From Clusia tigrina (Eukaryota > Arthropoda > Insecta > Diptera > Clusiidae): DNA of 64,000 nt. The notes beneath the pieces were generated by a model. That model had not been told where the DNA came from. It worked only from the letters and a program-made list of their open reading frames with translations, and ran no database searches. Below, in pieces: positions 1 through 14,011 of this stretch. Location of the stretch: the NCBI GenBank assembly GCA_920105625.2, contig OV050030.1, positions 61,548,322 through 61,612,321 on the forward strand. The letters are read 5' to 3'. Position 1 is the first letter of the stretch; every line of letters begins with the position of its first letter. Position numbers and translations under genes: made by a program.

Positions 1-109
1 AAATATATATATAAAAAAAATAAAATGCTCAGTTGGGAATTCTAATAGCGAGCATAAGTTTCTTCTGTTTCCCAAATGAAAATAATTTATTAAATATGTT
101 GGTGAAATA

Positions 110-650
110 TATAAAATTAAAATTAGCCTACCTATGCTCGCATTGATGCTTTCGGAATAAAAATTTGCAGAAATTTACATGGTGTCCACAATAGTGTGTA
201 TGCAAGATCATAATACTAGTAATAATTATAATACTACTGCCACGCCCACGATAAACCAAAAATCAGTACTAGGTTCCTATCAAAGATTTATCGACGAAAT
301 TTCACAGGAAGGTTGCAGGTACCAACATTAACTACCAAACAAAAGAGAGGCGGGTTCTTTTAACAGCCACGCCCAATATTGACATATTTTTATAACTTAC
401 GACCTATATAATATTTTTGAGCGAAAATTAATATTATTATGTATATTAACGCTACAAGAAATGGGATCGATCAGGTAGAGGCCAAGCTTCACTATAATAT
501 AATCAATTCAAGGTACCCCACCGAATTCGTAGATATGTTCCTAATAATGATTTATGAAGAAAACGTCCTCATTGTTGAACTTGCAAGCACAAGGAGAGGT
601 AAAGCGTATTTCGGGGTTGGTCTAACCCGACTTCAGACTGCTTTACTTGT
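110..650 (+). repeat. Family R interspersed repeat, 3' part (copy 1)
   Basis: This segment is alignable by eye with 41570-42366, including the shared string CCTATGCTCG near the start and the terminal block GTCTAACCCGACTTC near 620-640. It carries CCACGCCC-type boxes at about 240 and 366. It is one of at least four copies of the same unclassified repeat in the window (others at 41085, 49400 minus and 63843). The open frame at 439-927 lies largely within the repeat and has no counterpart in the other copies, so I do not regard it as a gene. Confidence 0.6.
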
Positions 651-1320
651 TTCCCATCGCCGTGTTTTCCAAACCTCACCGCAGCCGCATCGTACGAAAC
701 GAGACTATGATGTGGTGAAAAGTAGGGTTTTCAGGCAGTCGTACGGTAGCGGGTTGGTATACGGCCGATGGCATGGTCTCGTTATGCTTCGTTATATCAA
801 GGATCGAAATCCTTACACACATAATTATCTATTATATGTGGGTATGCCAGAATGGTTGTGGTTGTGGTTGTGTATGTGGTGTGATGAACTTAATTTTGGG
901 TATTCTGTAAATTTAAACATTGTGTGATATGGATGACATTAATAGCATTAAGGGTTAATATTATATTTTCAATTAATTGTCAAGCAATGTTTAAATACTT
1001 AACAACAGTTGTTGCTCTATACCACTACTCTACGTGTGGTGACCTGATTCTGCCCCAAGCAGCGGTTATTTGCACCATCAACGTCGTCTTTAGTGCTACT
1101 AACGCCAAAAAACTAAACGTCACCAACCAGCTACCCGAACATAATTGGACGCATTGAACTCCTCGTTATGGTGGTGCTGAGTTTGGAGACAGTCGGTTTC
1201 CTTGGGAGGTAACACAATTCAATGTTTTATGTGTGTGCTGGTGGGTTGTGCATCTGTCAGAGTGTGTAAATCAGCGACCAACTGTATTTTTGCATTCCAA
1301 CCCACAATAAACACTGTAGC
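651..1320. other. No recognisable gene
   Basis: Past the repeat end I see only unrelated AT-rich sequence and short open frames without recognisable motifs. Confidence 0.5.
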
Positions 1321-1478
1321 TATTGTTCCTCCTTGATTATATTGGCGTTATAATTGTTCCTCCTTGATTATTTGGCGTTAAAATTGTTCTTCCTTGATTA
1401 ACTATATTGACGTAAAAGTTTTCCTCCTTGATTATATTGGCGTAATAATTGTTCTTCCTTGATTATATTGACGATATA
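1321..1478. repeat. Minisatellite, about 30-bp unit, five copies
   Basis: Five imperfect tandem units of 30-35 bp share the core CTCCTTGATTA (or TTCCTTGATTA), followed by TTGGCGTTA or TTGACGTAA. The units begin at about 1321, 1353, 1383, 1418 and 1448. The array runs straight into the dinucleotide tract that follows. Confidence 0.8.
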
Positions 1479-1486
1479 ATACTCAT

Positions 1487-3645
<2,159 letters not shown>

Positions 3646-3655
3646 ACACTAAGTA

Positions 3656-3688
<33 letters not shown>

Positions 3689-4151
3689 ATTTATTAATTA
3701 CAATAGTAAATAGTTAATAGAGAATATACGGCAATGGCCTTAAAGGTCGTCTGCCGGAATATGCGATCTATTTTTCCATATCTCGTAAATTCATTTACAA
3801 TTAATTCTCTGTACTTCGGAGCACCAGTCATGTAAGAAACCAGCTTTTTCCAAGAATCATAATTTTTTCCGTTCACACATTCACTATATCATGATGTGTC
3901 AAAGTTGTTTTTTGACGCGGAATGTTGTTAAGATGGGGCATCTCCCGACAAAATGTTCAACGTTTTCTAACTCATTTAGATTGCAGAGTGTACAATTTTT
4001 ATTATATATACCATTTAATTTCAAAAGATTGCATCCTGCTTTAAATATTACCGAGAAATCTATTCCTATTTTATTTAGTGACTCAGCCCAGAATATGTTT
4101 TTTCGCAGAACTTTCAGTGTCAGATTGTGTGGTAGTCTTTTGTTGCTGAAC

Positions 4152-5143
4152 TCAAATATTGTTCTTTGTATATAATTTAGATGTAACGCTCGATTCCAAC
4201 ATTATGGCATAAGTAGGCGAACATTCCGGTAGTCTTAATATTTTTTTAACAAAGTAAAGATGTAGCTTATCAACGCCTTCAAAAAGAGTGTGACCCCATA
4301 CTTGAGCAGCATAACTTTGAGTGGCACGGCGTACAGCTTGAAACATTTGCCATTTCGAGCTTAGATTTATATCTTTTTTAGAAAAGAAGCTTGACCAAGC
4401 TGAATTTATACTAGTTTTTGCTGAAATGTTACGTTTAATAAGATGTTTTTGAAAGTTCATTTTAGGGGTCAGTACTACACCCAGATAACAATACTCATTT
4501 GTAATCGCGTACACGATAATTTTCCGCCCTGTCTAAAGACCATTATCGCTGATTTATCCAAATTCACCTCCATATACCACTTATTGCAGTAAATCTCTAA
4601 CTTGTGTATCGTACTTTGTAACACGTTAACTTCATCTGCCATTATCACTATGTCATCCGCATATAACAGCACTCTAATATTCATGTCATCGATATATAGA
4701 CCACCTCCTATCTCTTCATTTATGTCATTGAAAAACAATGCGAATAAAAGCGGCGACATCAAACACCCTTGTCTTACCCCTGATAGGGTATAAAACTCTT
4801 CCGACACTTCATCATTCTCCTTCACCACGCATTTTGTATCTATGTACGCTTTCTTCAAAAAATTTACACATTTAGTAGATAAACCAATTTCATGCAGCTT
4901 GTAGAAAAGCAGATTTCTCGGTACCTTATCGAAGGCTGCTCTAAAGTCCACGAAGAAAGCATACATCTTCTTTTTCTCACTAAATTTCAAATTTACTATT
5001 GACGCAATGTTATACACATTGTCGGCTGTAGAATACTTTTGCCTAAACCCGGCTTGAAACTCGGTCAGAATCTCATTCTCCGACACCCATCTAACAATTA
5101 TATCATTCAAGACGCCCATAATTATTTTCGCCACACAGTTCAT
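4152..5143 (-). pseudogene. RT domain of the 3650-6355 non-LTR element
   Basis: Two overlapping frames (4475-5143, then 4152-4514) carry the palm and thumb of a reverse transcriptase. Visible are the primer-side block with GFRQKYST, the motif A region FFVDFRAAFDKVPR, the motif B block GVRQGCLMSP, the catalytic LLYADDIVIM, and in the second frame the block YLGVVLTPK followed by a thumb. The catalytic YADD is preserved. The frame break is near 4500, inside the region between palm and thumb. A further frame at 3694-3876 appears to be the extreme C-terminus. Confidence 0.85.
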
Positions 5144-5747
5144 GAAGCTAATTCCTCGCTAATTTGATACAAATTCCCTATTCCCCTTTTTAAATATCGG
5201 ACAGATTATGCTGGTCTGAAAAGAACTTCCTGTTTCACCCATATGGTATAGGCGCGTAAACTCTACGGCTAACTCTCGTCTAGCAACTCCCGCAGGCTAT
5301 TTTTAAAAAATTCGTATGATACACTATCTATTCCTGGGGCTTTATTTGGCTTAGCTTTTTTTAAACATTTTTTCAATCTCCTTCCTTGTTATTGGCTTCT
5401 CCAATTCGTATATATCAATTTTATTTGGAGCATAGAGCACGTCTCTAGCATGTTGTACAGGGTTTAACAATATCTCAAAATAGTTCTTAAAGGCAGAAAC
5501 GCTAATACTTGATCCGAGATTTCTTTGCTGCCCTCTTATTTTGGAAGCCAAGTTCCACCACTGTTTCGAGTCTTTTACGTTATTAATATTTCTTTCGAGA
5601 TCTATGTAATAAGCTTTCTTACTTTCTCGACATATTCTTCTGAACTCCTTGTTTGCTTCTGTATACTTATTTTTATCATTCGGATCAAGGGTAGCTCTAA
5701 ATATACGAATACAATCAAAAGAGATTTTTCGCGCCTTTTCGCATTTA

Positions 5748-6350
5748 TTAATCTCCCTTTTTTTTTAGATTGGTCGTTTTTTTCTGTGGAAACGATTTGA
5801 TCATTAATTGCACTAGATCGTCTAAACTCCATCCTTTATGATTTTGTTTTGCACAACCAAGACTACTTTTTATATTAGCGTGGAATGCATCTGTCTGTGA
5901 ATCTTTCCATTTTAATTTACTTGTTAAACAATTTTTGTTTTCTCTGACGTCATTACAAGGAAAAGTCATATATAAAATAATCGGCATGTGATCCGACCAG
6001 ATTTGTTTGTCTACTTTAAAATTATCTACATAGCTCAAGAGGTTTTGATCCACTGCGCAAATGTCATTTACAGAGCTGCCCATATTGCCTATGAACGTTA
6101 AATTACCTTCTCTATCGCCATCTGTTATTCCGTTTAAAACGATCAAACCATTGTCGTCGCAGAAATCTATATATTTTTTCCCATCTGCATTAGCCTGCCT
6201 TGAATAGATTCATGTACATTTCTTCAATTTCTTGTTGCATTTCGCCGATTCTTACATTTAAGTCTCCAATCGCAATAACATTATTCCAATCTTTTTCTAT
6301 ATAAGTATTTTTAAATATTTCAAATTCCCTGTTCCATTCCGTACCCTTGA
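5748..6350 (-). pseudogene. APE-type endonuclease fragment of the same element
   Basis: The minus-strand translation shows VIAIGDLNVRIGE (the GDxN motif) near 6270-6310, then NGITDGDREGN and finally SDHMPI, the C-terminal catalytic block of apurinic-like endonucleases in non-LTR elements. The frame is interrupted near 6180. The N-terminal catalytic Asn and Glu blocks are missing. Downstream frames at 5602-5832 and 5351-5551 are the linker leading to the RT. Confidence 0.8.
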
Positions 6351-6355
6351 TATAC

Positions 6356-7055
6356 GAGGGCAGTTCGAAATGTTCTTAGCCTAACAATGAAAAACAAGAG
6401 CTACATTTTTAAAGTTATTTTATTTTTCAACATAATCTCCTGAAACTTCAATACACTTAGTCCAACGTTTTTCTAACAATTCTACCCCTTGATTAAAATA
6501 ATTTTCCGGAAGCTCCTCAAAATAATCCATCATCGTTTACAGTTGCCATTGCATCTTCATTGTAGGTAAAACGTTTGCCAGCAATTTTTTTATATTTGGG
6601 AACAGGTAGAAGTCAGAGGGAGCTAAATCAGGAGAATAAGGTGGGTGGTCAAGCAATTCGTACTTCAATTCGTTCAATTATGCCATTGTTAAAACACTCT
6701 TGTGGCATGGTGCGTTGTCCTGATGAAAAATAATTTTTTTTTGTTGTAAACCAGGTCGTTTTTCTCGAATTTTCAAATTCAATTGATCCAAAAGGTTACA
6801 ATAATATTCAGAATTTATTGTTTTACCTTTTTGAAGATAGTCGATTAATAAAATTTCTTTGAAATCCCAGGAAACCGTTGCCATGACCTTACCAGCCGAT
6901 TGAACTGTTTTTGCCTTCTTTGGTGCACTTCCACCAGCTTCAGTCCATTGTTTGGATTGTTCTTTTTTTTCTGGTGTGAAGTGATGGATCCATGTTTCAT
7001 CAACAGTTATGAAACGACGCTTAAAAACCATTTTATTTCGCTTAAAACGATCCAA
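6356..7055 (-). mobile_element. 5'-truncated mariner (family C)
   Basis: The minus-strand frame 6678-7055 begins in the middle of a mariner transposase. It shows the first catalytic Asp block VDETWIHHF and the second in HQDNAPCHKS. A third in SPDLAPSDFYLF lies past a frame break at about 6610-6650. This is the D,D34D arrangement. The N-terminal helix-turn-helix half is missing. The left end, near ACGAGGGCAGTTCGAAATG at 6357, is the probable terminal inverted repeat. The element lies exactly between the preceding non-LTR element and Jockey J1, so its right end was probably lost with the sequence that joined them. Confidence 0.8.
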
Positions 7056-7229
7056 TCAAGCTTGAAAAATAAAAATCCGCTTTTTATCCGCAATCGAATG
7101 CCGTGAAAAAAAAATTTCCCGCATTTCCCGAGAAAATGGGGTCCCGCTAACTTAACATAAAGTTAGGGGAACCCACCTCAAAATTAATTTATTTGAAACA
7201 AATACACCTCTAAATTATCTGCGTTTTAT

Positions 7230-8455
7230 CCGCAATCAATTCGTCTTCTTTGTGGGAAATGTCCCATTCCCGATAGTTGTCGCATATGAGTATTTTCATG
7301 GGTTTTTAGACACGTGTATTTTCTGCTACATTGTTTATGGTTTCCTCCACCGTGTCAATGTTGAAGTTATTGTGAATGTCTTCATTCGTCATGTACCACT
7401 CAGACTTCGTTATTGCACGGAGCATTTTTGATTGTGCTCTTTGGATCAGTTGTATGTTGGTTTTGCTCGCAGTCCCCCAGATTTCTATCCCGTATTTCCA
7501 TAGTGGTATGATTATTTTCTTATATATTTTTTGTTTATTATGTGGTGAGAATTTGCAACTTCTTCCTAGTAGCCAACTTAATGGTCTGACTTTTGTTTCT
7601 AATTTCGTATTATTTACTTTTTATGTGTTGTCTCCAAGTAAATTTGGCGTCGATTATTATGCCAAGGTATTTTGCGCTGGGTTGAATTTTAATTATTTCG
7701 TCTTTAATTGTTACAGGTTGTTTCTCAGATTTCCTGTTAGTGTATACAACTTGAACAGATTTCTCTTAGTTTATCTCTATATCCCATTTTTGGAACCAGA
7801 GGACTGTATTTTTGATAATTCTTTGCAGCGTACCTGTCGCGATTTTTCTTCGTGGTTTGAGGCTAGGAGTACAGTATCATTCGCAAATGTTGCTATCATG
7901 CTTCCTGGTGTTGTGGGGGTTGAAAGTAGGCAATATATATTAATTATAGGAGTGGTCCTAGTACACTACCTTGGGGCACTCCCGCTGTCATTTGTATCCG
8001 AACATTCATCGTCGTATTTTATGTAGAAGTGTCTGTTGCTTATAAAATTGTTTAATAAGTAATAATAGTTTAAAGCTAGTACTATTTATTTTATTTAAAT
8101 GTCCTTTGTGTCAAAATTTATCAAACGCTTTAGCAATGTCCAAAAATACTGCCACGCAATACTTTTTTTATCCATGTCGTGCAAAATTTTATCTACAACT
8201 CTGTGGACATGTTGCACGGTTGAATGATGCCTTCTAAATCCGAACTTGGCTTGGAATAACTTTTTTTTCAAAATAGGTTGAATTTTATCAGACAGTATTT
8301 TCTCAAATACCTTTGAAAGAATTGGCAAGAGGCTGATGGGCCGATAAGAGCTGGTTCTTGTTGCGTCTTTGTTTGGTTTCGGGATCGCTATTATTTGAGC
8401 TACCTTCCACAAGACTTGAAAATGATTTAGTCTAAATATAGCATTATATATATTT
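7230..8455 (-). pseudogene. Jockey J1 reverse transcriptase, 3' part
   Basis: Frame 8095-8412 gives the RT entry block WKVAQIIAIPKPNKD, then SYRPISLLPILSKVFEKIL and GFRRHHST. Further on, the minus strand near 7960-7990 reads AGVPQGSVLGPLL (motif B). At about 7880-7900 it reads TFANDTVLLAS where active relatives have TFADD, so the first catalytic Asp is replaced by Asn. The thumb continues to about 7340 with a mid-block of the RAITKSEWY type. The frame is broken several times. The plus-strand ORF at 7376-8026 is only its antisense shadow. Confidence 0.85.
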
Positions 8456-8456
8456 C

Positions 8457-9718
8457 TAATATAACGTGTGCGGAATGAAATATGAACTCACTTCCAATAG
8501 CTATTGCACGTGCAAAACGAATAGCAAAAGCAAACAAAATCAGACAAAAATAACGGTACTATTCTAGTTATAATTACATTAAAGATCATTTTAGTATGTA
8601 TACTTAGGTCGTAAATATGTCATTGACAGAGGTGGAGCGTCGAAAATTAATTTGTTCATTTTGTAAAAATAATCCGCTCGCGACTAAATATGAGACATTT
8701 CGTCATTTTTCTCAAATGGGCTTTAAAAAAACTTTTATTTATAACACGATTAATGCTTTCGAAAATCATTTAAAAGAAATCGCGTTTCGGGCAAAAAATG
8801 TTCTCTACAGAGCAGCAAAGTTCGCGCTAAATTGAAGCAGGAAATTGTGGGCCGATCAGCAAAATCGCCAACTAGTGACGACAAAACTATTCAAAAGTAT
8901 ATAGCAGATATGGGAGTCATTTAGTGTGCAAAAAAAACTGTCCTAGCAGTTTCCGAAAACCAGTCAGCAGTTATTAAAAATAGACTTCGCGCTCTTTCAG
9001 AAACTGTTTGCTGCAAAATCTCCGTATATTTGCATAATGGATGATGAGAGTTATTTAACGGTGTAAGGCAATTAATGGACTCCAAAATGTTATTTCAAGC
9101 TTCCGAATATTAAACCACCTGAAAACGTAACCACTATTGCCAAAACAAAGTTTCCTAAGAAGGTTTTAGTATGGCTGGCGATTAGTGAGTGTGGAATAAG
9201 CGAACCAGTGTTCAGAAAAACTGGTTTATCCGTAAATGCCAATGCAATGCAAATGACCAATGTCTTCCAGGACTTAAGAATTTCATCAATAAGTACCATA
9301 AGAACGACAAAACAATATTTTGGCCAGACTTGGCGCCCGCTCACTATGCCAACGCCACACGATCTGCTTTAACAAATTTAAACAAACGTGCCTCAGTTAA
9401 GACCCATTGAAAATTTTTGGGCAAATTTAAAAAGAAATATTCATGGAAAGGGCTATAAGCCAAAAAATACCGATTGCCTGATTACAAAAATCAAAAGAGA
9501 GTTGTCGAAAATAAATACAAAGGGGCTTCAAGAGGCTATGCGGAAAGCGCCTCAAAATATAAGGAAGGCTAATCGCTGTGGATATGATTCTTTTTTATAA
9601 AAATAGTTTAAGTTGTGTACTTCATCTTCTATCAATGTTAAATTTATAAGAAATGAATACAAGTTTTTGTTACTCTTAATGTGTCAGTTCGTATTTCATT
9701 CCGCACACGTTATATTAT
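8457..9718 (+). mobile_element. Tc1-like (IS630-Tc1-mariner) transposon nested in J1
   Basis: The terminal inverted repeats read TAATATAACGTGTGCGGAAT on the left and the reverse complement of the same string on the right, and extend for about 28 bp. The element is about 1.26 kb. The plus strand holds a broken transposase: an N-terminal helix-turn-helix frame at 8617-8835, a first acidic block DDESYLTV near 9040, then FWPDLAPAHYA near 9320 and LRPIENFWANLKRN near 9395-9435. At least three frame breaks or stops are present. The flanking sequence resumes Jockey RT on both sides, which proves nesting. Confidence 0.88.
8617..9600 (+). pseudogene. Broken Tc1-like transposase
   Basis: Three partial frames (8617-8835, 9189-9410, 9388-9600) together represent most of a transposase of the DDE/D superfamily. 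The N-terminal frame looks like a DNA-binding domain. The C-terminal frame has the PIENFW block that carries the third acidic residue, here Glu. The spacing between the second Asp and this Glu cannot be trusted, because a frame break and probably a deletion lie between them at about 9385. The protein would normally cut and paste the element at TA targets. This copy cannot be translated. Confidence 0.85.
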
Positions 9719-9724
9719 TATAGA

Positions 9725-10905
9725 ATCAGGTAGTTCTCTTAATATTTTCCTGTTGATTAGGTCGTAGCCAGGTGTCCTTTTATATTTCATTTTCGAGATT
9801 TGTGTTTTAATTTCAGCTATTATCGTCATTTTTGTTTTGTTATATAGCGTAGTAGTTGCTTTCTGAATGTTCGTTTTTGCCTCGGTATTTTTTTGTTTTT
9901 ATGGTTGGTTTATGTATAATAGCACTGTTTAGTCTTTTTAGTAGGCTTTCAAAGAGAATAATTTGTAGCGGCCGTTGTCCTCATATTGTTTTATCATTGC
10001 CCTTCAGTTCTTTTGCCGCTTTCTTGTCCTCAGGGTGTGTAGTAATTTGCCAGTTTTTGCTGAGTATTCTTATTTGTCCTATTTTATACTTAATGTGAGC
10101 TGTGACAGTAGTAATGTGTGATGAGCTTAGTATTGCTGTTGACTAAATTGCTGCTTTGACGTTGTTGTTAGGTATGCTATTGCTGTGTCAATTTCTTTAT
10201 TAGATTTTATTGAAATATTTGTTGTCATGTTCTTTTCTATCAGTTGGCGAAATTTGTTCTTGTCTGTTTTGTAATTATATAAGCCTCCAGATATTTTTGT
10301 ATCCGGGTTGCTTTGAAGGGTCGGGTCAATAGGATTGGAGAATGGTCTGATGACAAATCTAAACATGTTTTTATTTTTAATTGTTCGTGCAATATGTTTC
10401 TTTGTAACGCAGGAGTCAATTAAGTCAGGTAATTTTTTGATATCTGCTGGCCAGTAAGTTGGCTCACCCGTACTAACAAAGCGACTATTATTTTCGTTTA
10501 TGGCGTCTAGTAGTTGGCGTCCTTCCGCGTTTGTCAGCGTAGAGCCCCATATGGAGTTTTTTGCATTATAGTCTCCTCCAGCCATGTAATGGCTTCTTAA
10601 TGATTTTAAATAGTCCATGTATTGAGCCTTTGTGTTATTATGACTCGGTAATTGCTCCTCTCAGTCACTGATCTCTATAGAGGTTGCTTGAATGTGATGT
10701 GTTTTATATTATTCTAGTTCTAGCCATTTGAAGGATTTCTTTACGATAATTGCTGTTCCCCCGTGCGCTCGATTGTTATTATAGCTTTTGTCAGTAGCAT
10801 GCGTTTCAGATATTAGCATAATGTCAATTGAATGGTATGAAAGTTTTAGGTTTTAGTAAGTGGCGCGATAGTCCATAGGCGTTCCAAATAGCAAAAGTTA
10901 TTATA
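9725..10905 (-). pseudogene. Jockey J1 endonuclease and linker
   Basis: The minus-strand translation starts near 10905 with ITFAIWNAYGL, the usual entry of the Jockey ORF2 endonuclease, followed by IMLISETHA near 10810. Frame 10127-10618 gives MAGGDYNAKNSIWGS (the GDxN block) and STGEPTYWPADIKKLPDLID. The linker then runs to RT sequence reading TPGYDLINRKIL near 9750, where the nested transposon begins. Stops and frameshifts occur throughout. Confidence 0.8.
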
Positions 10906-10989
10906 CTTCTGGAAACCATCTAGGTTCGATACGAGCAGTGTCACAATGTTCATCATACTTGTCATTTGGGTTATTAATTGTTTCATCAT

Positions 10990-12494
10990 TATTTTTAAAT
11001 CTGAGAGATCGTCGTTATGCTGTGTTGGATTCATACTGTTTATTGCTGCGTTCAGGTTTTGTGTTAAGTCTGGTGCTGTGTTTATCGCTGCTACTTTAGC
11101 ATATGACATTCCAGGTGTGTAGTTTTATTTGTTGGCACTGTGGGTATATTCATAGATGGTTCTGCTGATTTTTGTTCCTGAGTTGGAGTTATTTTTTTTT
11201 TACGTAGTGTTGGGTATTTTTGTATTTGTAGTGATTTGTAAATCATACAGGTTTTGTAGTTTGCGCTACAGAGAGCGCATTTGATTTGCTGTTTCATATC
11301 TCTTTCGACTCTGCATTTAATTGTGCTATGGTTACTTGCGCATTTGACACACACAGGGTCTTTAGTACAATAGGTTTTGGTGTCCATATTTTTGGCAATT
11401 TATGCATTGTGGAATAGTTCTTTTTTGGTGAGGTGGTTCGAAGTTTATTTTACAATGTAAAAGATGGGATAAGGAATATATGTCTTTGTTATTATCATTT
11501 GGTTTAAGTTCCAGGGAGAATAAAATAAGTGGTTGTTTATTTGTTTGCATGTTGTTAATGTTTAGTACTTCTTGTCCTAATTCAGCAAGTTCAGCTATAT
11601 TCCGTTCTTTTTCCGTAGAGTAATGTATATTTCGTAAAATCCACGTTGCTCTTTAGGCTCAAGCAATTTTATTATGTTTGTATAATGTACAGATTCTGCC
11701 GGTTGTATTTTTATTTCGTTTTTGTTCAGTGCTTTCATCTCGTATTTGGTATTTGGGAGCTGATTTAGAGCATTAATTAGTGCATTAATATTTTCCACGT
11801 TTTGTATAAATATGGGTGGTGGTTCGGTTCTTGAGTGTGTTTTGTTTTTTGATTCTGTATGTTTGAATTTGTTTTTGTCCCACTGTTGTATTGTTCGTCA
11901 GTTTTGTCATTTAGTGCCAGTAGTACGAACCTGTTTGTTGTATTTGGAGGGAGTGACTTGCTCAACCAATATTCTTGTAGTGTTGTTTGTGCTCAGTGGT
12001 TTATTTTTTGTTGTAATTATTTTGGTCCCTTTTTTGTTTGGCGATTGCTTCTCGCGGTTACATTTTCGGTTACTCTGCTCGGAATGTTTGCTATTGTTTC
12101 TATTGTTTGAGTTTTGTACTTTCTTGGTTATTGCTGTTGTTCTAATTGGTGTTGTTGGCTTAGTAGACATATTTGTTGCGCTAGAATAAAGCAATGTACT
12201 TGTCGTAGCTGTCGAAGCTACTGTTGTAGTAGAAGAGCTTTGTGTTGTGGTTGTTCTCCCTGATGTTGTAGCTGGTGGGTAAGCCTCCATCATAGTAGTG
12301 GGTGTCGCGCATTGCAGACTCCACGGTATTGAAGCTCTGGTACTGGTGCCGTTAAGGAGAGCGGGAGACCAGGATCTTGCTCTGCTCTCTGCTACTTCGA
12401 CAGGTAAATTGGAGCAACCGTTACCTTGAGTAGAGACAAATGAGAAATATGCTAGTCTATTTGTTATTGTTTTTTCTTGATGAGTGACAGACAA
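10990..12494 (-). pseudogene. Jockey J1 ORF1 (gag-like, zinc knuckles)
   Basis: Frame 11907-12494 gives a 195-residue N-terminal part rich in Thr, Ser and Asn. Frame 11362-11550 ends with a first knuckle reading CINCQKYGHQ. Frame 11091-11387 holds the next one, CVKCASNHSTIKC. The final part (10846-11109) reads MSYAKVAAINT. ORF1 proteins of Jockey elements bind the element RNA and form the particle. Here the reading frame changes at least four times, so no full protein is made. Confidence 0.8.
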
Positions 12495-12715
12495 TCATTT
12501 TAATAATGTTTTTGTTGTTTTGTGAATTTTACACTTCACATTTAATCTGTTCTTGCAAAATAAATTATTATTTAAGTATGTAAATAAATTGCCCTTTTGT
12601 ATTAGCGTTTATATCACGAATTTTAAAGAACGAATTCAGTTTAAAAACATTGAAAAGCCGTCATAATCACAGAGCACGTATGAAATCGCGTCCGCACAGT
12701 TTGAAATTTCACTCG

Positions 12716-14009
12716 AATGTAATGTGAATATAAAATTATCATTTTAAGATAAACCTAATTCTCGATTTTCGTCATAGGTGAACTTACCTATTCAATTTTC
12801 CTAATTTTGTTGAGGAAACGACACATATTTATATATTTTTACTTGAAGAAAAAACCATTTTAATAAATGCCCGTGCAATCGTAAAAGCAAATGAGAATTA
12901 TCTTCAATTTTGACTTCTCCAAACGAGACTTTTTGGGTTTTGGTTCGTCTGCTGCCTTTCACTCGGCACTTTGTCGCTACGTTTTATCAAATTGTTGTAA
13001 GAGAGATTTTGTCCTTTATGGCTTCCTTGATGATGTCCTTCTAATGTTGAATTCTAAGGAAGGTTTTGTCGTTAGTCAACTTGTGCAGAACAAACCGTGC
13101 AAGCACTTTTCGTTAGCTCAAATGTTCGGTCAAAAAGCGATACATTTTTTTGAGATGCTCAATTGCAATTCAATGAATTTGAGTTAAATTCGAGTTGAGG
13201 GTTTGGTCTGATATTTGATGAATTCACGCACGGTTTTGATTGAATCTGCGGTGATCACTGATTTAAACTATTGGCAACATATTGTGCAGCATTTATACAC
13301 TCGCGGCCGTTTTAAATCGCGTATTTCCATCATGAACTATGCCATGGGATAAACAATCATCATAATGAAGTTTGTTCATCAGTTTTTACAAAACTTAAAA
13401 CAAAACTTAATATTTTAGCTCTGTTCGATGCTCATTTTTGCACTGATGAGACAAACACACTGACACTTGAGACGTAATAATTCCTCTTCTATTAGTCCAA
13501 ATGTCATGAAATTGCGACAGTATACAAATGAGGGATCCACCTTTCTGTCAATCGATGACCTCACTAGAAATACCTATTTGTAAAAAGTCCTGTTTACTTT
13601 GGAATGTACCTTGTATACATTTTGATTTATGAACAATAGAAACAACTTATTTACGAGTACATAAGATAATTTACAAACAAACGAATTAGGGTAAATTTTC
13701 TTTCTCTTATTTATGGAATGCATATTCGCAACAAAGCCGCCCTCTGTGGTCTAATTGTAAGCATGCTTGATCTTCTTGCTTCTTTCTAAAAAAATATCTT
13801 TACCTCTTCGAGTTGAAAGCCTCAATAGCTAGTACTCATTCCCCAATCCCTTGCAGTCATAATTAATTATGGTGTAAGATATAATAATAATAATATTCGG
13901 AACACAATTAATTTTCTTTATCATTAGTTAGAAGTGTGTGTTCCGCATCAGTACAACAATGTATATAAAAATTGTCCACGACTCAAAAAAATTATAATTC
14001 AAATTAATG
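12716..14009. other. Unassigned region
   Basis: This lies between the 5' end of J1 and the next mariner. A 98-residue plus-strand frame at 12891-13187 has no motif I recognise. The opposite strand reads like a much decayed transposase (for example KTVREFIKYQ near 13220), but I cannot assign a family. The rest is AT-rich and featureless. Confidence 0.35.
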
Positions 14010-14011
14010 TA

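Larger units (their letters stand above)
3650..6355 (-). mobile_element. Degenerate non-LTR retrotransposon (APE endonuclease + RT)
   Basis: Read on the minus strand, this element runs from an endonuclease region at 6350 to an A/T-rich tail of AATAA-type repeats at about 3650. Endonuclease and RT motifs appear in the right order but in several frames with stops, so it cannot be active. The 5' part (ORF1 and endonuclease N-terminus) is absent, because a mariner abuts at 6356. The clade is uncertain. The RT has VRQGC and LLYADD motifs, and I saw no RNase H domain. Confidence 0.85.
7190..12715 (-). mobile_element. Jockey-clade non-LTR retrotransposon J1 (interrupted)
   Basis: A full-length-like Jockey element on the minus strand: 5' untranslated region at 12500-12715, ORF1 (gag-like) 12494 to about 11000, endonuclease about 10905-10127, RT about 10126-7230. 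A Tc1-like transposon is inserted into the RT at 8457-9718. The 5' untranslated region is recognisably the same as that of J2 at 24575-24770, so the two copies belong to one family or to sister families. Multiple frameshifts and stops make J1 defective. The 3' end lies in poorly defined sequence near 7060-7190. Confidence 0.85.

Noticed and set aside
439..927. 162-residue plus-strand ORF
   Set aside because: It largely lies in family R. The other copies have no matching frame and the product has no motif.
1316..1480. CRISPR-like array
   Set aside because: Units are directly adjacent, imperfect and without spacers, and the sequence is eukaryotic. It is a minisatellite.
7376..8026. 216-residue plus-strand ORF
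   Set aside because: It is the antisense shadow of the Jockey J1 reverse transcriptase.
11812..12189. Hydrophobic plus-strand ORFs
   Set aside because: They are antisense to the Thr/Asn-rich Jockey J1 ORF1.
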